From: Meconema thalassinum
Lineage: Eukaryota; Arthropoda; Insecta; Orthoptera; Tettigoniidae
Direction: 5' to 3'
NCBI GenBank assembly: GCA_946902985.2
Contig: OX336392.1
Span: forward strand, 465,522,693 to 465,586,692
Length of the DNA: 64,000 nt
Positions within the stretch are counted from its first letter, which is position 1; every line of letters starts with the position of its first letter. Shown piece by piece: positions 19,204 to 30,411 of this stretch. A program made the translations under genes and the position numbers. Below the pieces are notes generated by a model. That model was given only the letters and a program-made list of their open reading frames with translations. It searched no databases and was not told the DNA's origin.

Positions 19204-20068
19204 TGTTTTAGATCCCTTATTTGGGGGTGGATCTAAAAGGGAAAGTTACTGTACTAATTTATAAGGTTGTGCCTAAAAAGGGTAGCTTCCCTTGGCAGGG
19301 CAAGCTGACCAGTGTAGAGTGTTGTGGTGTGCTAGGAACTAGGGGGCGTTCCTATAAATAATGTAGTAGTGTTTGAAGGGATGGGACCCAATGTAAGAGT
19401 CACGGTGCTAGTCGCTCAGCTGACTGCTTATTATGTAATTGAACCTGCTCGTATCAGCCGAGTGGCACGTGCTGCTTGCTGGCAGCCGAGCCGGCTCGGG
19501 GAACACAAAGGTACCTGAGTTAGCGCTATTGGACTACCGTCTGTCACGTCTTACCGTGACGGGAATAAGGAAGGGCGTTGGGATGTAAAGAGGCGTATAA
19601 ACAGTAATGCTAGTGTAGAGTGTGGACCAAGTGTTTTATTGGTCTGTAGTTCTGAGTATGAGTCCCTTGTAGGGAATGTAATTATGTTCACAATGTAGTA
19701 CAAGTTGTGGGTTTACAGGTTACAAAAGTAGGAACTCTGAACACGATTGACTGACTCACCTCGGTTGACACCAGCGTAGCCTCCGGCCGTCTCGATGAAG
19801 CACTGATAATGGAGAGACCCTTTGACCTCATTAGGATGCCTTCTTATACTCTCTGGCGCTATGTTGTCAGCAATGTGTTGGCCCAGTTACTAGTATGTAG
19901 GTATGTGTAACCATTGTGCAAGGACTGAGCTGCTTCTTAGAGTGGCAAGCTGTCCCTGCTAAGTTTTATGGATGTTGGGCCGGCTTTCCAAGGGTTGCCA
20001 TTCAGGGGATTTAGCCAGATGCCGGGGGGATGGACTCCAAGGGGTGCATACCCCTGGGAGGCTGTACA
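19204..20068 (-). repeat. Gypsy 5' LTR
   Basis: The right copy is the 5' LTR in the minus orientation, 865 bp, nearly identical to 5538-6390. It contains an extra 12 bp (gagagacccttt near 19814) compared with its partner. Expected to hold the promoter; no element was mapped. Confidence 0.92.
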
Positions 20069-20926
20069 ATACTTACAAAATGCAAATGAGATTGAAAATA
20101 CGCACAAAATGTAATGGAGATTCAAAATACCCACAACATTGCAATTGAGACTTAACTACTTGAACAAAGCGGGGTAGGTTGAAAATACAAAATGCAATTG
20201 AAATTGCTTACAAAATGTATGGTAGATTCAAACTTCTCTATAGGATGGACAATACTTACTAAATGCAATTTAGATTGAAAATAATTACATAATGTAATTT
20301 AGATTCAAAATACCCACAAAATTGCAATTGAGACATAACTACTTGAACAAAGCGGGGTAGGTTGAAAATATAAAATGCAATTGAAATTCAAAAAACTCAC
20401 AAAAGCCCCGGCCCGGATATTGATAGACTTACTAAAAAAAATTAGATTGTCAATCCTTACAAAATGCAATTGAGATAGAAAAACACTCACAAAATGCAAT
20501 CTAGATCGACAAGACTTAGAAAATGCAAAGTAGATTAAAAAAACTACAAAAAAAATCCTAAAAGGGAATTCAGATACACGGGGAACCAAGTAACAAAAAC
20601 AGTGCGCGAATCTGAAAGAGAAAAGGAAATATAAGGAAAAGAGGAGAGGATTGGAGAGGAGAGGGGCGGGGAGAGAGGAGAGGGTCCGTCCCAAAGGGAA
20701 GGGACAAAAGGGGAAAACGGACCCAGCTCAAGAATCCCTCTGGGTCGCCAACTCCCGAACTCACCAGCCGTGAGCCCCTGAGGGTGTAGCATTATCTAGG
20801 GTGCACCAGAAGTGGTGGGGCTACATACACCCTGCCTCCTCAAGGGCCTTGAGCACAAGGCAGGAGGTAAAAGGAAAAGAAAAAGAAGGCTGACCCCTCA
20901 CAGAAGGAGGGTGTCAGGAAAGATGA

Positions 20927-22404
20927 TGATGATGATGATGATGATAATTGTTGTTTTAAGGGGCCTAACATCGAGGTTATCGGCCCCTAATGATCTGGGT
21001 GATAGCGAAAATGATAATGAAATGGAAACCAGAACAAAATTATCTAAGACTGAAAATACGTACAAAAAGGAACTCACATGGAAACAACGCACAATATGGT
21101 CCTACAAAAGGGAATTTAGAACGAAAAGTTGCACAAAAAGAATAGATTGAAAAAGACCCACAAAACGTAGGCGAGATTCAAAATACGTACAAAATGCAAA
21201 GGAGCGTCGAAATACTTACAAAATGCAACTGAAATTCAAAATACTTACAAAATGCAAATGAGATCGAAATTACGTACAAAATGCAATTGAGGTTCAAAAT
21301 ACTTACAAAATGCAACTGAAATTGAAAATACACAATGCAATTCAGATTGAAATATCCCAGTTCCAATCCAAATTATTCACAAAGTGCAATTGAAATTCAA
21401 AAGACTTACAAAATGCAATTGAAATTGAAAATGCTTACAAAATGTACGGTAGATTCAAACGACTCATGTGGATTGACAATACTTACAAAAAGCAATTTAG
21501 ATTGAAAATACTTGACAAATGTAATTTAGATTCAAAATACCCACAAAATGCAATTGAGAATCAAAATATGTGCAAAATGCCCACCAAACAAAATGCAATT
21601 TAGATTCAAAATTCGTGCGAAATGCGGTTTTGGTTGAAAATACTTACAAAATGCAATTGAAATTCAAAATACTCACTAAAATGCCCTGACGCCTGCATTG
21701 AAAGACTTACTAAAAAGCAATTTAGATTGTCAATCTTTACAAAATGCAATTGAGGTTGAAAACAATCGCGAGATGTAATTTAGATCGAAGAGACTTACAA
21801 AATGCAACATAGATCAAAAATGCCTTAAAAAAAATGGTAAAAGGGAATTTAGATACACGGTGATTCGAGTAACAAAAACAGTGCGGGAATCATAAAGAGA
21901 AAAGGAAATAGAAGGAAAAGAGGAGAGGAGAGGGGAGAGAGGAGAAGGTCCGCCCCAAAGGGAAGGGACAAAAAGGGGAAAACGGACCCAGCTCAGGAAT
22001 CCCTCGGGGTCGCCAACGCCCGAACTCACCAGCCGTGAGCCCCTGAGGGTGTAGCATTATCGACGGTGCACCAGAAGTGGTGGGGCTACATACACCCTGC
22101 CTCCTTAAGGGCCTTGAGCACAAGGCAGGAGGTAAAAGGAAAAGAAAAAGAAGGCTGACCCCTCGCAGAAGGAGGGAATCAGAAAAGATGAGACAAGGGC
22201 CAATGAAGGCGGGAAAGGAAGAGACTCCCTAGGCCTCGGATACCCTAATACCGTCGGGGTCGGAAGAGAACAAGAGTTGACCAAGGGAGGTCGACAGGAA
22301 AGAAGAAAGAGAGGAGCCGGCACAAGTAAGTGGAAGCAATGCCGGACTCAGCTGGGGCCCCGTGGTCGCCAACCCACAACCCACTAGATGTGAGCCCCTG
22401 GGGG
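20927..22404 (-). mobile_element. Type-2 (VNTR) retroposon nested in the outer type-2 copy, 1478 bp
   Basis: TSD gtcaggaaagatga (20913-20926 and 22405-22418). From left: GAT tail and hairpin, a short unique stretch (ctgggtgatagcg), about 800 bp of degenerate 29-bp repeats (core acttacaaaatgcaattga), a purine-rich GGAGA stretch, then the two 5' heads. It interrupts the linker between the two heads of its host element, so both are from the same family. Confidence 0.9.
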
Positions 22405-22645
22405 GTCAGGAAAGATGAGACAAGGGCCAATTAAGGCGGGAAAGGAAGAGACTCCCTAGGCCTCGGATACCCTAATACCGCCGGGGTCGGAAGAGAACAA
22501 GAGTTGAGCAAGTGAGGTCGACAGGAAAGAAGACTGAGAGGAGCCCGGCACAAGTAAGTGGAAGCAATGCCGGACTCAGCTGGGGCCCCGTGGTCGCCAA
22601 CCCACGCCCACTAGAAGTGAGCCCCTGGGGGATATCCTAAAATAA

Positions 22646-24308
22646 ACCCCCTGGAAACAGCTGAAATAAAGATTCCAAAAACTTCCAATTTCCCCTGAGC
22701 CGATTACATCTGCTCAAAGTTTTTCCGTCCTTTGTCGCCCCTTGGTCATCATCACAGACTCAGTTCGGAGCCCAATGGCCCCCCTGTGTTTCCCAGTTTC
22801 AAAAGAAGAAATATATAAACTGAATTAAATAGACTCAGTTCAGAGCCCAATGGTCACCCCTGTGTTTCCCTGTTTCAAAGGAAGAAATATAAACTGAATT
22901 AAAACCTTCCCCTTCAGGTCGTCCGGTTACATTATTCCGGAAGCCAACAATTGACCTTGCATAAATGTCATTTTTGGGAGATGTGGCAAATTTTATGAAC
23001 CTAACTACTTAAATCTGGCGCTCTTCGAACATTTTAAATTCAAACTACTCTCAAAGCCAATCAGCGCCTATGTTTGCGACGGCCAGTCCTACCAATCCTA
23101 TTTCGTGCTGGTGAACATTAGTGCCATATACTTTCACTAACTCTATCCGATATTATGTTGGCAGTATGTACTCCTTCAACTGTTTACTAGTTCCGAGTAT
23201 CGTCACTGCGAGCTAGTAGCAGCGGCAAATGATTGATGGACTGACTTCCGTGGCGTTCCTTCTCAGCGTTGGGAAGCCGAGTGATTCCAAGATGTGATTT
23301 TAAAAGGTGTGGACGTATTGGGGCTCGGCTCCGGCCCCAATTCCTTGGGGAATATGGGGTCGCCTAAACTTCAGGTAAACCAATTGAACCTCAACCAACA
23401 AATCAAGTAACGTGAACTGATCTTCTAAAAGACGGAAAGAAATGCTTAAATTAACTTATTGTGAAAACTTAGCTTGAGGAGCAATTCGTGTCGTGAATCT
23501 CCATTGCGTCTATAATACCAAGACTTTAGAGTTTCTTGCGTGGCATTGCAGTAGTCTCAGGCTAGTGTTAATATTATGTAGTTAGTAAGTTTATGTATTC
23601 TGAATATGGGCCCATAATTTTGTTACTAGGCCAAACGTTTTTCCCTAATTCTTTTCTTATTAATTAATTTTCTTTGTTTTACGATGCCAATTTAAAATGT
23701 GAGTGACGCCTTCCTAAGCTAGGGTTATTTTAAGTAAAATGAAAATACTGGGATTTGTATCTTAGTTTCTGATCTTTTGGATCTTGGGTTAGTTTTAGTT
23801 TTTTTTTCCCCTTCCTTGCCATGGCCTTTGTTGTCGGTCAATTTTCTTTTGTTTTCCAGCCATGATGATAATTGTAATTTCGATTGTCGCAAGAAGTTGA
23901 ATGTAGCCTTGCTATATGAAAAACGTCGTGAGCTTCGCTCTAACTTAATCGTCAATATAATCTGTTTTATGAACGGAATTTGGTTCCGAGAGATTTGATA
24001 AGGTGTCGCCATACCTTTTGAGTGCATTTCGAGTTCGAAATAAGTATCTATACCATTTTATGGTTCAATATGATGTATCCTAAATACTGGATCCTTGGCG
24101 TGGCTTTGACGCCATTGGTATTTGGTGAAAGCATGTCTTGCTAATTAATGTCGGAATTACCTATCCGAAATTGGCCTAGCTCCGTAATATTCAAGCGAGT
24201 TAAATCGTTCATTCTTTCTTACGGCTTGATTTCCTTGCTGGTTTGGTGTTATTAATTCACTTCATGAAGTATTTTGAGATTAACCCTGAACACAATTTGT
24301 GTTTGGAT
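22646..24308. other. Host sequence without recognisable gene
   Basis: About 1.7 kb that lies outside the nested insertions. I see no long open frame, tRNA or known element. It contains a 75-bp direct duplication (22757-22904) and is otherwise ordinary AT-rich sequence. Confidence 0.5.
22757..22904. repeat. 75-bp tandem duplication
   Basis: Two units start gactcagttc at 22757 and 22832 and both end in aaactgaattaaa. They differ at a handful of positions, so the duplication is not brand new. Confidence 0.85.
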
Positions 24309-26193
24309 AATGATGATGAAGATGATAATTGTTGTTTTAAGGTGGTGATGATGATGATCATAATTGTTGTTTTAAGGGGTCTAACATCGAGGTTATCAGC
24401 CCCTGATGAAATGAAATGGCATGAAATGAAAGGATGAAGATAAAAAACAGCTCACTGCTATGGATGAAACGAAAATGGTTTAGATAAAATAGACAGTGAG
24501 CCCCAACAACTATGCCTTATGTAGCAGGGAAAATACTTACAAAAAGGAACTCAGATTGAAACTACTCACCGAATGGAAAGCGGTAATACGTACATAAGGG
24601 AATTTCGAACGAAAATGCTCACAAAAGGAATAGATTGAAAAATACGCACAAAATGTAGGTTAAGTCCAAAACACGTACAAAATGCAACGTACAGTCGAAA
24701 CACCTACAAAATGCAACTGAAATCAAAATACTTACAAAATGCAAATGAGATTGAAAATACGCACAAAATGTAATGGAGATTCAAAATACCCACAAAATTG
24801 CAATTGAGACTTAACTACTTGAACAAAGCGGGGTAGGTTGAAAATACAAAATGCAATTGAAATTCAAAAAACTCACAAAAGCCCCGGCCCGGATATTGAA
24901 TGACTTACTAAAAAGCAATTCAGATTGTCAATCCTTACAAAATGCAATTGAGATTGAAAAACACTCACAAAATGCAATCTAGATCGAAAAGAATTACAAA
25001 ATGCAACGTAGATTAAAAATACCTACAAAAAATCGCTAAAAGGGAATTTAGATACACGAGGAACCAAGTAACAAAAACAGTGCCGGAATCTGAAAGAGAA
25101 AAGGAAATATAAGGAAAACAGGAGAGGATTGGAGAGGAGAGGGTCCGCCCCAAAGGGAAGGGACAAAAGGGGAAAACGGACCCAGCTCAGGCATCCCTCG
25201 GGGTCGCCAACTCGCGAACTCACCAGCCGTGAACCCCTGAGGGCGTAGCATTACCTAGGGTGCACCAGAAGTGGTGGGGCTACATACACCCTGCCTCCTT
25301 AAGGGCCTTGAGCACAAGGCAGGAGGAAAAGAAAAAGAAGGCTGACCCCTCACAGAAGGAGGGAATCAGGAAAGATGAGACAAGGGCCAATTAAGGCGGG
25401 AAAGGAAGAGACTCCCTATGCCTCGGATACCGTAAAACCGTCGGGGTCGGTAGAGAACAAGAGTTGACAAAGGCAGGTCGACAGGAAAGGAGACAGAGAG
25501 GAGCCCGGCACAAGTAAGTGGAAGCAATGCCGGACTCAGCTAGGGTCCCGTGGTCGCCAACCCACGTCCCACTAGATGTGAGCCACTGGGGGGGGTTGTT
25601 TTAAGGGGCCTAACATCTAGGTTATCGGCCCCTGATGGTTTGGGTGATCGTGAAGATGAAAATGAAAAGCGAACTTAAAACTAAAACTAACTACTAACCT
25701 ATATACTAGAAGAAGAAATGGAAAACTAAAGGAGAATAAGGCAAATAAAAGGACAGAAGGAAAAGAAATGCCCTCAACCCTCGGAGAAGGCGGATTGAGG
25801 GACTTGGAAGGAAGGAGAGCCATGAAAGGCATATAGGAAAGTGAAAGAGGAGAGGGTCCGCCCCAAAGGTAAGGGACAAAAGGGGAAAACGGACCCAGCT
25901 CAGGAATCCCTCGGAGTCGCCAACTCCCGAACTCACCAGTCGTGAGCCCCTGAGGGTGTAGCATTATCGAAGGTGCACCAGAAGTGGTGGGGCTACATAC
26001 ACCCTGCCTCCTTAAGGGCCTAGAGCACAAGGCAGGAGGTAAAAGGAAGAGAAAAAGATGGCTGACCCCTCGCAGAAGGAGGGTATCAGAAAAGATGAGA
26101 CAAGGGCCAATTAAGGCGGGAAAGGAAGAGACTCCCTAGGCCTCCGATACCCTAATACCATCGGGGTCAGAAGAGAACAAGAGTTGACCAAGT
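24309..26193 (-). mobile_element. Type-1 retroposon split within its tail by a type-2 copy
   Basis: The tail up to gttgttttaagg is at 24309-24342. The sequence resumes at 25595 with the same 12 bases and continues through hairpin, body and second head to about 26193. Its outer 5' head is absent because another retroposon tail begins at 26194. Confidence 0.8.
24343..25594 (-). mobile_element. Type-2 retroposon with LINE-derived 3' UTR, 1252 bp
   Basis: TSD gttgttttaagg (24331-24342 and 25595-25606). Inside the hairpin tail the element has about 165 bp resembling the I-like LINE 3' UTR (cagctcactgc, tgagcccca, actatgcctta), then 29-bp repeats, then the two heads. The insertion site is the conserved tail of another copy of the family. 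Confidence 0.85.
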
Positions 26194-26568
26194 GATGATG
26201 ATGATGATTGTTGTTTTAAGGGGCCTAACATCTAGGTTATCGGCCCCTGATGGTTTGGGTGATCGTGAAGGTGAAAATGAATAGCGAACTTAAAACTAAA
26301 ACTAACTACTAACCTACATACTAGAAGAAGAAATGGAAAAGTAAAGGAGAATAAGGCAAATAAAGGACAGGAGGAATAGAAATGCCCTCAATCCTCGAAG
26401 AAGGCGGATTGAGGGACTTGGAAGGAAGGAGAGCCATGAAAGGCATATAGGAAAGTGAAAGAGGAGAGGGTCCGCCCCAAAGGTAAGGGACAAAAGGGGA
26501 AGCAATGCCGGACTCAGCTGGGGCCCCGTGGTCGCCAACCCACGCCCACAAGATATGAGCCCCTGGGG
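26194..26568 (-). mobile_element. Type-1 retroposon with internal deletion, 375 bp
   Basis: It has a GAT tail and hairpin at the left and a cccctgggg head at the right, but the segment between the gggacaaaagggg block and gcaatgccggactc is missing. One of the two heads is thus lost. It abuts the preceding retroposon with no host sequence between them. Confidence 0.75.
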
Positions 26569-27304
26569 TTCCACCATTCTTCGTTACACCGGTTTGAAAA
26601 ACCCAAATTTAAGCATCCCCAAAATAAGCCTTTGGAAAGCGTTGTTTCTACGACTTTTCAATCCAACGTGGCATCCAGTAGTAAGTCGTACCTTACTTCT
26701 GGCACTCATGCTGACTATAGCGCTCAGTCGTATAGTCAGACTGCTAATTCTTGGCGAAGTACTCAGGTTTTGTTATCCACGGTGAGACTTCAGGTCCAAG
26801 ACTCTAAGGGCAAATGGCATTCTGTCCGAGCTCTTCTTGACAATGCTGCCACACACGATTTCATAACCTCTTCTTTGGTTACGAAATTAAACTTTAAGCC
26901 CCATACTACTTCGATAGAAGTATCTGGTATCAATAACAGTAAGTCTACTTCCTTACAGTTCGTAAAGCTCAATATTAAGGATTCGGTTCAATCTGGCACT
27001 AACCTTAGTTTAAATTGTTTGACAATCCCTGTTATTGGAGCCCCGACTCCTAGTCATTCGTTTTCTATTGATACTTGTCATTTCCCCTCTGATCTGAAAT
27101 TACCTGATCTCTACTTTCATCAGAGGGCCAGTTGACATTTTGCTAGGTGCTAACGTTTTTTGTCAAAATTTGCTTCCCTCTAGAATTAATATAACTTCTA
27201 GCATCTATGCCAACCATACCAGGTTCGGTTGGTTGGTCACGGGTCATGTCCCTCTTGCCACTGTGCAGTCTTCATCTTTATGTCACTTAACTCACGTTGA
27301 GTTG
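26569..27304 (+). pseudogene. BEL/Pao retrotransposon fragment (peptidase region)
   Basis: The conceptual protein contains the BEL/Pao-type protease layout: STVRLQVQDSKGKWHSVRAL, an active-site-like LLDNAATHDFI (usual Gly replaced by Ala, preceding Ser/Thr by Asn) and, after a frameshift near 27133, DILLGANVFCQNLL and TRFGWLVTGHV. RT is absent. The upstream edge is a SINE head and the downstream edge a SINE tail. With the altered active site, frameshift and truncation it is a dead relic. Confidence 0.75.
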
Positions 27305-27441
27305 GATGATGATGATGATGATAATTGTTGTTTTAAGTGGTCTAACATCTAGGCTATCGGCCCATGATGGTTTGGGTGATCGTGAAGATGAAAATGAAAT
27401 GCAAACTTAAAACTAAAACTAACTACCAACCCAAGGATCAT
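27305..27441 (-). mobile_element. Short 5'-truncated type-1 tail
   Basis: GAT tail, decayed hairpin (aagtggtct...cggcccat) and about 70 bp of body, ending at actaccaac. Only the 3' end of the retroposon was copied. The next 95 bp (27442-27535) are not assigned. Confidence 0.7.
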
Positions 27442-27796
27442 GTAAGTATAAGAGATTCGTCACTTTTGGTTATGGAATTTCCGAGAGAGAACACCGCCTG
27501 AGGCTATGGATTGTACTGGCAAGTCTGGCAACATAAAAAGTGCCGTACCTGGACAATTGACTCCTGTGGAGTGTGAGTCCCATGCCCGCCGAAGAAATTT
27601 TACTCTATCTAAAAGTGGTGTTAGGGATAACTATTAACGAATCCAAAAGTGTTCTGACCCCTATGCAAGTGATACATTATTTAGGAGTGACAATCAAAAT
27701 ACCGCGAAGCGGTCTTCAACTTCATATATCTTCACACCAACGTACCTTACAAGTCCTGCGAGACATGCATCTCCATACGGACAAACAGATTGAGCA

Positions 27797-29613
27797 TGAT
27801 GATGATGATGATAATCGTTGTTTTAAGGGGCCTAACATCGAGGTTATCGGCCCCTAATGATCTGGGTGATGGCGAAATTGATAATGAAATGGAAACCACA
27901 ACAAAATTATCTGAGACGGAAAATACATACAAAAAGGAACTCAGATGGAAACAACTCACAATATGGTCTTACAAAAGGGAATTTAGAACGAAAAGAGTCA
28001 CAAAAAGAATACATGGAAAAGTACCCACAAAACGTAGGCTAGATTCAAAATACGTACAAAATGCAATGTAGCGTCGAAATACTTACAAAATGCAACTGAA
28101 ATTCAAAATACTTACAAAATGCGAATGAGATCGAAAATACGTACAAAATGCAATTGAGGTTCAAAATACTTACAAAATGCAATTGAAATTGAAAATACAC
28201 AATGCAATTCAGATTGAAATAGGCCCTGTCCCAGTTCCAATCCAAATTATTCACAAAGTGCAATTGAAAATCAAAATACTTACAAAATGCAATTGAAATT
28301 GAAAATGCTTACAAAATGTACGGTGATTCTAACGACTCATGTGGATTGACAATACTTACAAAAAGCAATTTAGATTGAAAATACTTGACAAAATGTAATT
28401 TAGATTCAAAATACCCACAAAATGCAATTGAGAATCAAAATATGTGCAAAATGCCCGCCAAACAAAATGCAATTTAGACTGAAATAGGCCCTATCCCAGT
28501 TCCAATCCAAATTATGCACAAAGTGCAATTGAAAATCAAAATACTTACAAAATGCAATTGCAATTGAAAATGCTTACAAAATGTACGGTGATTCTAACGA
28601 CTCATGTGGATTGACAATACTTACAAAAAGCAATTTAGATTGAAAATACTTGACAAAATGTAATTTAGATTCAAAATACCCACAAAATGCAATTGAGAAT
28701 CAAAATATGTGCAAAATGCCCACCAAACAAAATGCAATTTAGATTCAAAATTCGTGCGAAATGCGGCGTTGGTTGAAAATTCTTACAAAATGCAATTGAA
28801 ATTCAAAAAACTCACTAAAAGGCCCGGGCACATGCATTAAAAGACTTACTAAAAAGCAATTTAGATTGTCAATCTTTACAAAATGCAATTGAGGTTGAAA
28901 ACAATCGCGAGATGGAATTTAGATCGAAAAAACATACAAAAAGCAACGTAGACTAAAAATGCCTTAAAAAATCGCCAGAAGGGAATTTAGATACACGGTG
29001 AACCAAGTAACAAAAAACAGTGCGGGAATCTTAAAGAGAAAAGTAAATATAAGGAAAAGAGGAGAGGAGGGGAGAGGAGAGGAGAGGAGAGGAGAGGAGA
29101 GGAGAGGAGAGGAGAGGAGAGGAGAGGAGAGGAGAGGGGAGAATGTCCGCCTCAAAGGGAAGGGACAAAAGGAGAAAACGGACCCAGCTCGGGAATCCCT
29201 CGGGGGCGCCAACTCCCGAACTCACCAGCCGTGAGCCCCTGAGGGTGTAGCATTATCGACGGTGCACCAGAAGTGGTGGGGCTACATGCACCCTGCCTCC
29301 TTAAGGGCCTTGAGCACAAGGCAGGAGGTAAAAGGAAAAGAAAAAGAAGGCTGACCCCTCACAGAAGGAGGGTATCAGGAAAGATGAGACAAGGGCCAAT
29401 TCAGGCGTGAAAGTGAAAGACTCCCTAGGCCTCGGATAACCTAATACCGTCGGGGTCGGAAGAGAACAAGAGTTGACCAAGGGAGGTCGACAGGAAAGAA
29501 GAAGAAGAAGAAGAAAGAGAGGAGCCCGGCACAAGTAAGTGGAAGCAATGCCGGACTCAGCTGGGGTCCCGTGGTCGCCAACCCACGCCCACTAGATGTG
29601 AGCCCCTGGGGGT
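27797..29613 (-). mobile_element. Type-2 (VNTR) retroposon, 1817 bp, longest copy
   Basis: TSD acagattgagca (27785-27796 and 29614-29625). Its repeat array is longer than in other copies because a block of about 290 bp (fragments from aggccctgtcccag onwards) is duplicated at 28222 and 28485. A GGAGA microsatellite lies at about 29059-29136. It splits unit 0 of the tandem array. Confidence 0.9.
29059..29136. repeat. GGAGA-type microsatellite within a type-2 retroposon
   Basis: About fifteen units of aggag/gagag in the purine-rich stretch that precedes the gtccgcc block in every type-2 copy. It is expanded here and shorter elsewhere (for example 21911-21945). Confidence 0.9.
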
Positions 29614-30411
29614 ACAGATTGAGCAGGCAGCAGAGTACTTAAGCTGGACGTGCTGGGTCATGAACTGGTCCATGTTCGTGCCCCGGCACGTCCTAGCCAG
29701 GGAATTTTATTGGCCCCGTTAACTGTTGACCCCCACTCGTGTGCGCGACACCCGCGACATTTCTCTTCGCCTGAATCCTATTGACATTTTCGTGGATGCC
29801 ACCCCACATAGCGTGGCGGCGGTGTGTCCTCGCCGTAATCGTGGATGGGCCCAGGCCTTCGGCCAGCCCGCCACAATCAACCAAGCCGAAACAGCGGCAG
29901 CACTTCTTGGAGCTTTGTGGATCCTTAAAGACATTCGTGATGAACAGTTTGACCAGATTAATATCTATACTGACTCTAGCGTTGCTAGATACACTTTGAT
30001 TTCAGGTCGAGGACCCATCCTGTACAGTGTCCATTATATTTTGAGAATGTATATTGATTTGTGTAATAAAGCAGCAGAGTGGGGAATAAACCTCGCGTGG
30101 CGAAGCATCGGTTCCGCACAGAATCCGGCTGACGCGCCCTCCCGGGCCGTACTCGACGATGTACACGCGTTGCTCCGTGACTATAAAGGAAGCCCGCGCC
30201 CGGGGGGTCGCGTCAGTTGGTGATGTGGCTACCACAGCAGCTAGAGTAACGTGTTATTATATGTAGACCAACGCATCGACGTCGGAGAGGGGCCGTACCA
30301 TCGGAGGGTGCGGTCCACCACGGGGTTGCGGAGCGGTCCGACACGCCCAACCCGAAGTACGTCCCGTACTCTCAGGCGCCGCACCTCCAAGGTGCCCTCC
30401 GGGCATTTTGG

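Larger units (their letters stand above)
5538..20068 (-). mobile_element. Ty3/Gypsy LTR retrotransposon with an OTU domain, 14.5 kb
   Basis: Two LTRs (853 and 865 bp, TG...CA ends, 4-bp TSD atac at 5534-5537 and 20069-20072) bound an internal region read on the minus strand: leader, gag (19042-16760), a -1 frameshift site, an OTU-protease region, aspartic protease, reverse transcriptase, RNase H, integrase (ends 11818), then about 5.4 kb with no convincing ORF. The empty site can be recognised because 24718-24750 carries the same type-2 repeat sequence without the insertion. Defects seen: a SINE at 15104-15702 and a one-base frameshift in RT at 14330-14338. The near-identical LTRs suggest a recent arrival. 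Confidence 0.92.
5166..22632 (-). mobile_element. VNTR-type SINE-like retroposon (type 2), split by a Gypsy element and another retroposon
   Basis: The TSD tatcctaaaataa (5153-5165 and 22633-22645) shows that one original insertion spans this range. Its own sequence is 5166-5537, 20069-20926 and 22405-22632. The left end carries the hairpin tail plus about 165 bp resembling the 3' UTR of the I-like LINE (ctcactgc, gtgagcccca, tatgcctta blocks), then an array of 29-bp degenerate repeats. The right end carries the two-headed 5' region shared with type 1. The Gypsy at 5538-20068 and the retroposon at 20927-22404 were inserted into it later. Confidence 0.85.
27549..30223 (+). pseudogene. Hepadnavirus-like unit 0: RT catalytic box and RNase H, split by a retroposon
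   Basis: This partial unit begins at the RT catalytic box (TAC codon at 27546-27548 followed by Leu-Asp) but carries Asp to Asn at the next codon and a TGA at 27558-27560 in place of Trp. The thumb-like region follows (VLGITINESKSVLTPM). After the retroposon at 27797-29613 the RNase H continues: FVDATPHSVAAV, INQAETAAALLGALW, INIYTDSS and AQNPADAPSR, ending at 30223. The DATP and NPADxPSR blocks resemble the hepadnavirus lineage. It is dead by nonsense and insertion. Confidence 0.7.

Noticed and set aside
21040..21840. Regular short repeats resembling a CRISPR array
   Set aside because: The 29-bp units are degenerate and directly adjoin each other without unique spacers, and the array is part of a TSD-flanked retroposon in a eukaryotic genome.
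25617..26030. Recurring minus-strand frames beginning MCSRPLRRQGVCSPTTSG in several retroposons
   Set aside because: They recur only because the retroposon recurs; each copy differs by indels that shift the frame, so coding selection is not evident.
30093..30187. AATAAA followed by a TATA-like box as a viral terminal redundancy
   Set aside because: Both motifs are short and common; without transcript ends the arrangement cannot be told from chance.
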